DNA from: Bacteroidales bacterium
GTDB lineage: Bacteria; Bacteroidota; Bacteroidia; Bacteroidales; Muribaculaceae
Assembly (NCBI GenBank): GCA_900752535.1
Contig: CAADVV010000250.1
Coordinates: 1-5,800, forward strand
Length of the DNA stretch: 5,800 bases
Direction of reading: 5' to 3'
Part shown: positions 5,249 through 5,800 of the stretch, piece by piece
How positions within the stretch are numbered: position 1 is the stretch's first letter
Layout of the letters: the number at the start of each line of letters is the position of its first letter
Notes under the pieces: model-generated
Told to the model about the DNA's origin: nothing
The model's input: the letters and a program-made list of their open reading frames with translations, nothing else
Databases searched by the model: none
Program-made: the position numbers and the translations under genes

Positions 5249-5800
5249 ATGAAACCTACACTTTTTGTTCTCGCCGCAGGGATGGGCAGCCGCTATGGCG
5301 GCCTGAAACAGCTTGACCCGCTCGGACCAAACGGAGAGACCATTATGGACTATTCAATCTACGATGCCCTGCAGGCCGGCTTCGGCAAGGTCGTTTTTGT
5401 TATCCGCCACGATTTTGAAGACGATTTCCGCAAGAAAGTGCTGAGCAAATATGAAGGACACATCCCCGTGGAGGTTGTCTTCCAGTCAACCGACGCTCTT
5501 CCCGAAGGTTATACGTGTCCCGAGGGCCGCACAAAGCCGTGGGGCACAAACCATGCCATCCTGATGGGCCGCGAGGTCATCAATGAGCCTTTTGCGGTCA
5601 TCAACGCCGACGACTTCTATGGACGCGACGCCTTCAAGGTCATCGCCGGTGAGCTCAGCCGCGAGCACACACGCCCCGGCGACTACTGCATGGTCGGCTT
5701 CCGCGTGGGCAATACGCTGACCGAGAACGGCTCGGGGTCACGCGGCGGCTGCTCGACCAAAGACGGGCTGCGGACATCCGTGGGTGAGCGCACAGCCCCC
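5249..5800 (+). CDS. Sugar-nucleotidyltransferase family protein (partial, 3' end outside the window)
   Basis: An open frame begins at ATG 5249 and runs 184 codons to the window edge without a stop. The start MKPTLFVLAAGMGSRYGGLKQ carries the glycine-rich nucleotide-binding signature of NTP_transferase (PF00483-type) enzymes, and INADDFYG (residues 118-125) provides the metal- and nucleotide-binding Asp pair. Such enzymes join an NTP and a sugar phosphate (or another phosphorylated alcohol) to give an activated NDP compound plus pyrophosphate in the cytoplasm; the specific substrate cannot be read here. Full-length homologues are about 300 residues, so roughly 60 percent is present. It has its own promoter about 70 bp upstream and no Shine-Dalgarno sequence. 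It looks more G+C-rich than genes 1 and 2, as expected for a conserved housekeeping gene. The last 25 residues contain several Gly residues where I would expect Val (G163, G167, G179), suggesting sequence errors. Confidence 0.88.
   Translation, partial: MKPTLFVLAAGMGSRYGGLKQLDPLGPNGETIMDYSIYDALQAGFGKVVFVIRHDFEDDFRKKVLSKYEGHIPVEVVFQSTDALPEGYTCPEGRTKPWGTNHAILMGREVINEPFAVINADDFYGRDAFKVIAGELSREHTRPGDYCMVGFRVGNTLTENGSGSRGGCSTKDGLRTSVGERTAP

Noticed and set aside
5486..5668. Minus-strand open frame within gene 3
   Set aside because: It lies opposite the conserved nucleotidyltransferase motifs, including INADDFYG, so it is a shadow of that gene.

Overview
The window looks like chromosomal DNA of a gut Bacteroidales bacterium, plausibly Muribaculaceae or a relative. 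The evidence is a lipoprotein with an acidic stretch right after its lipidated Cys, coding starts without Shine-Dalgarno sequences but with A-rich leaders, a textbook Bacteroidetes promoter (TTTG, 20 nt, TAACTTTG), and protein families (DUF4988, DUF4465, chitobiase C-terminal-like and BIG_2 domains) that are typical of this order. The genus is an inference.

Layout. Positions 1-129 hold no gene; they contain a terminator-like hairpin (59-99) that ends only 30 bp before the first start codon. Gene 1 (130-1929) encodes a 599-residue surface lipoprotein. It has a lipobox, a perfect five-heptad coiled coil, a Gly-Lys-Asp collagen-like tract, two copies of a small YWT/GNKIPV module split by a second collagen-like tract, a BACON/Ig-like segment and a C-terminal DUF4465-type domain. 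After 41 bp comes gene 2 (1971-5048), a 1025-residue secreted multidomain protein. It has a signal peptide, an unassigned beta-rich N-terminus, two chitobiase C-terminal-like domains flanking an OB-like region, another unassigned beta domain, three BIG_2 repeats and a tail resembling a type IX secretion sorting domain. A strong terminator (5095-5131) closes this unit. A separate promoter (5151-5182) then drives gene 3 (5249 to beyond 5800), a sugar-nucleotidyltransferase cut by the window end.

Genes 1 and 2 are probably co-transcribed and both act outside the cell, one lipid-anchored and one secreted or sorted by its tail. Together they look like a small surface ligand-binding or adhesion unit. 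No catalytic domain, SusC/SusD pair, regulator or riboswitch is visible. Gene 3 is a cytoplasmic housekeeping-type enzyme in its own transcription unit. No tRNA, rRNA, CRISPR, insertion sequence or integrase is present.

The points most worth a second look are the trimeric-stalk architecture of gene 1, its repeat-bounded collagen tract, the possible attenuator before it, a recently copied segment within the BIG_2 repeats of gene 2, and a cluster of Val-to-Gly differences at the extreme right end that may be sequence errors.
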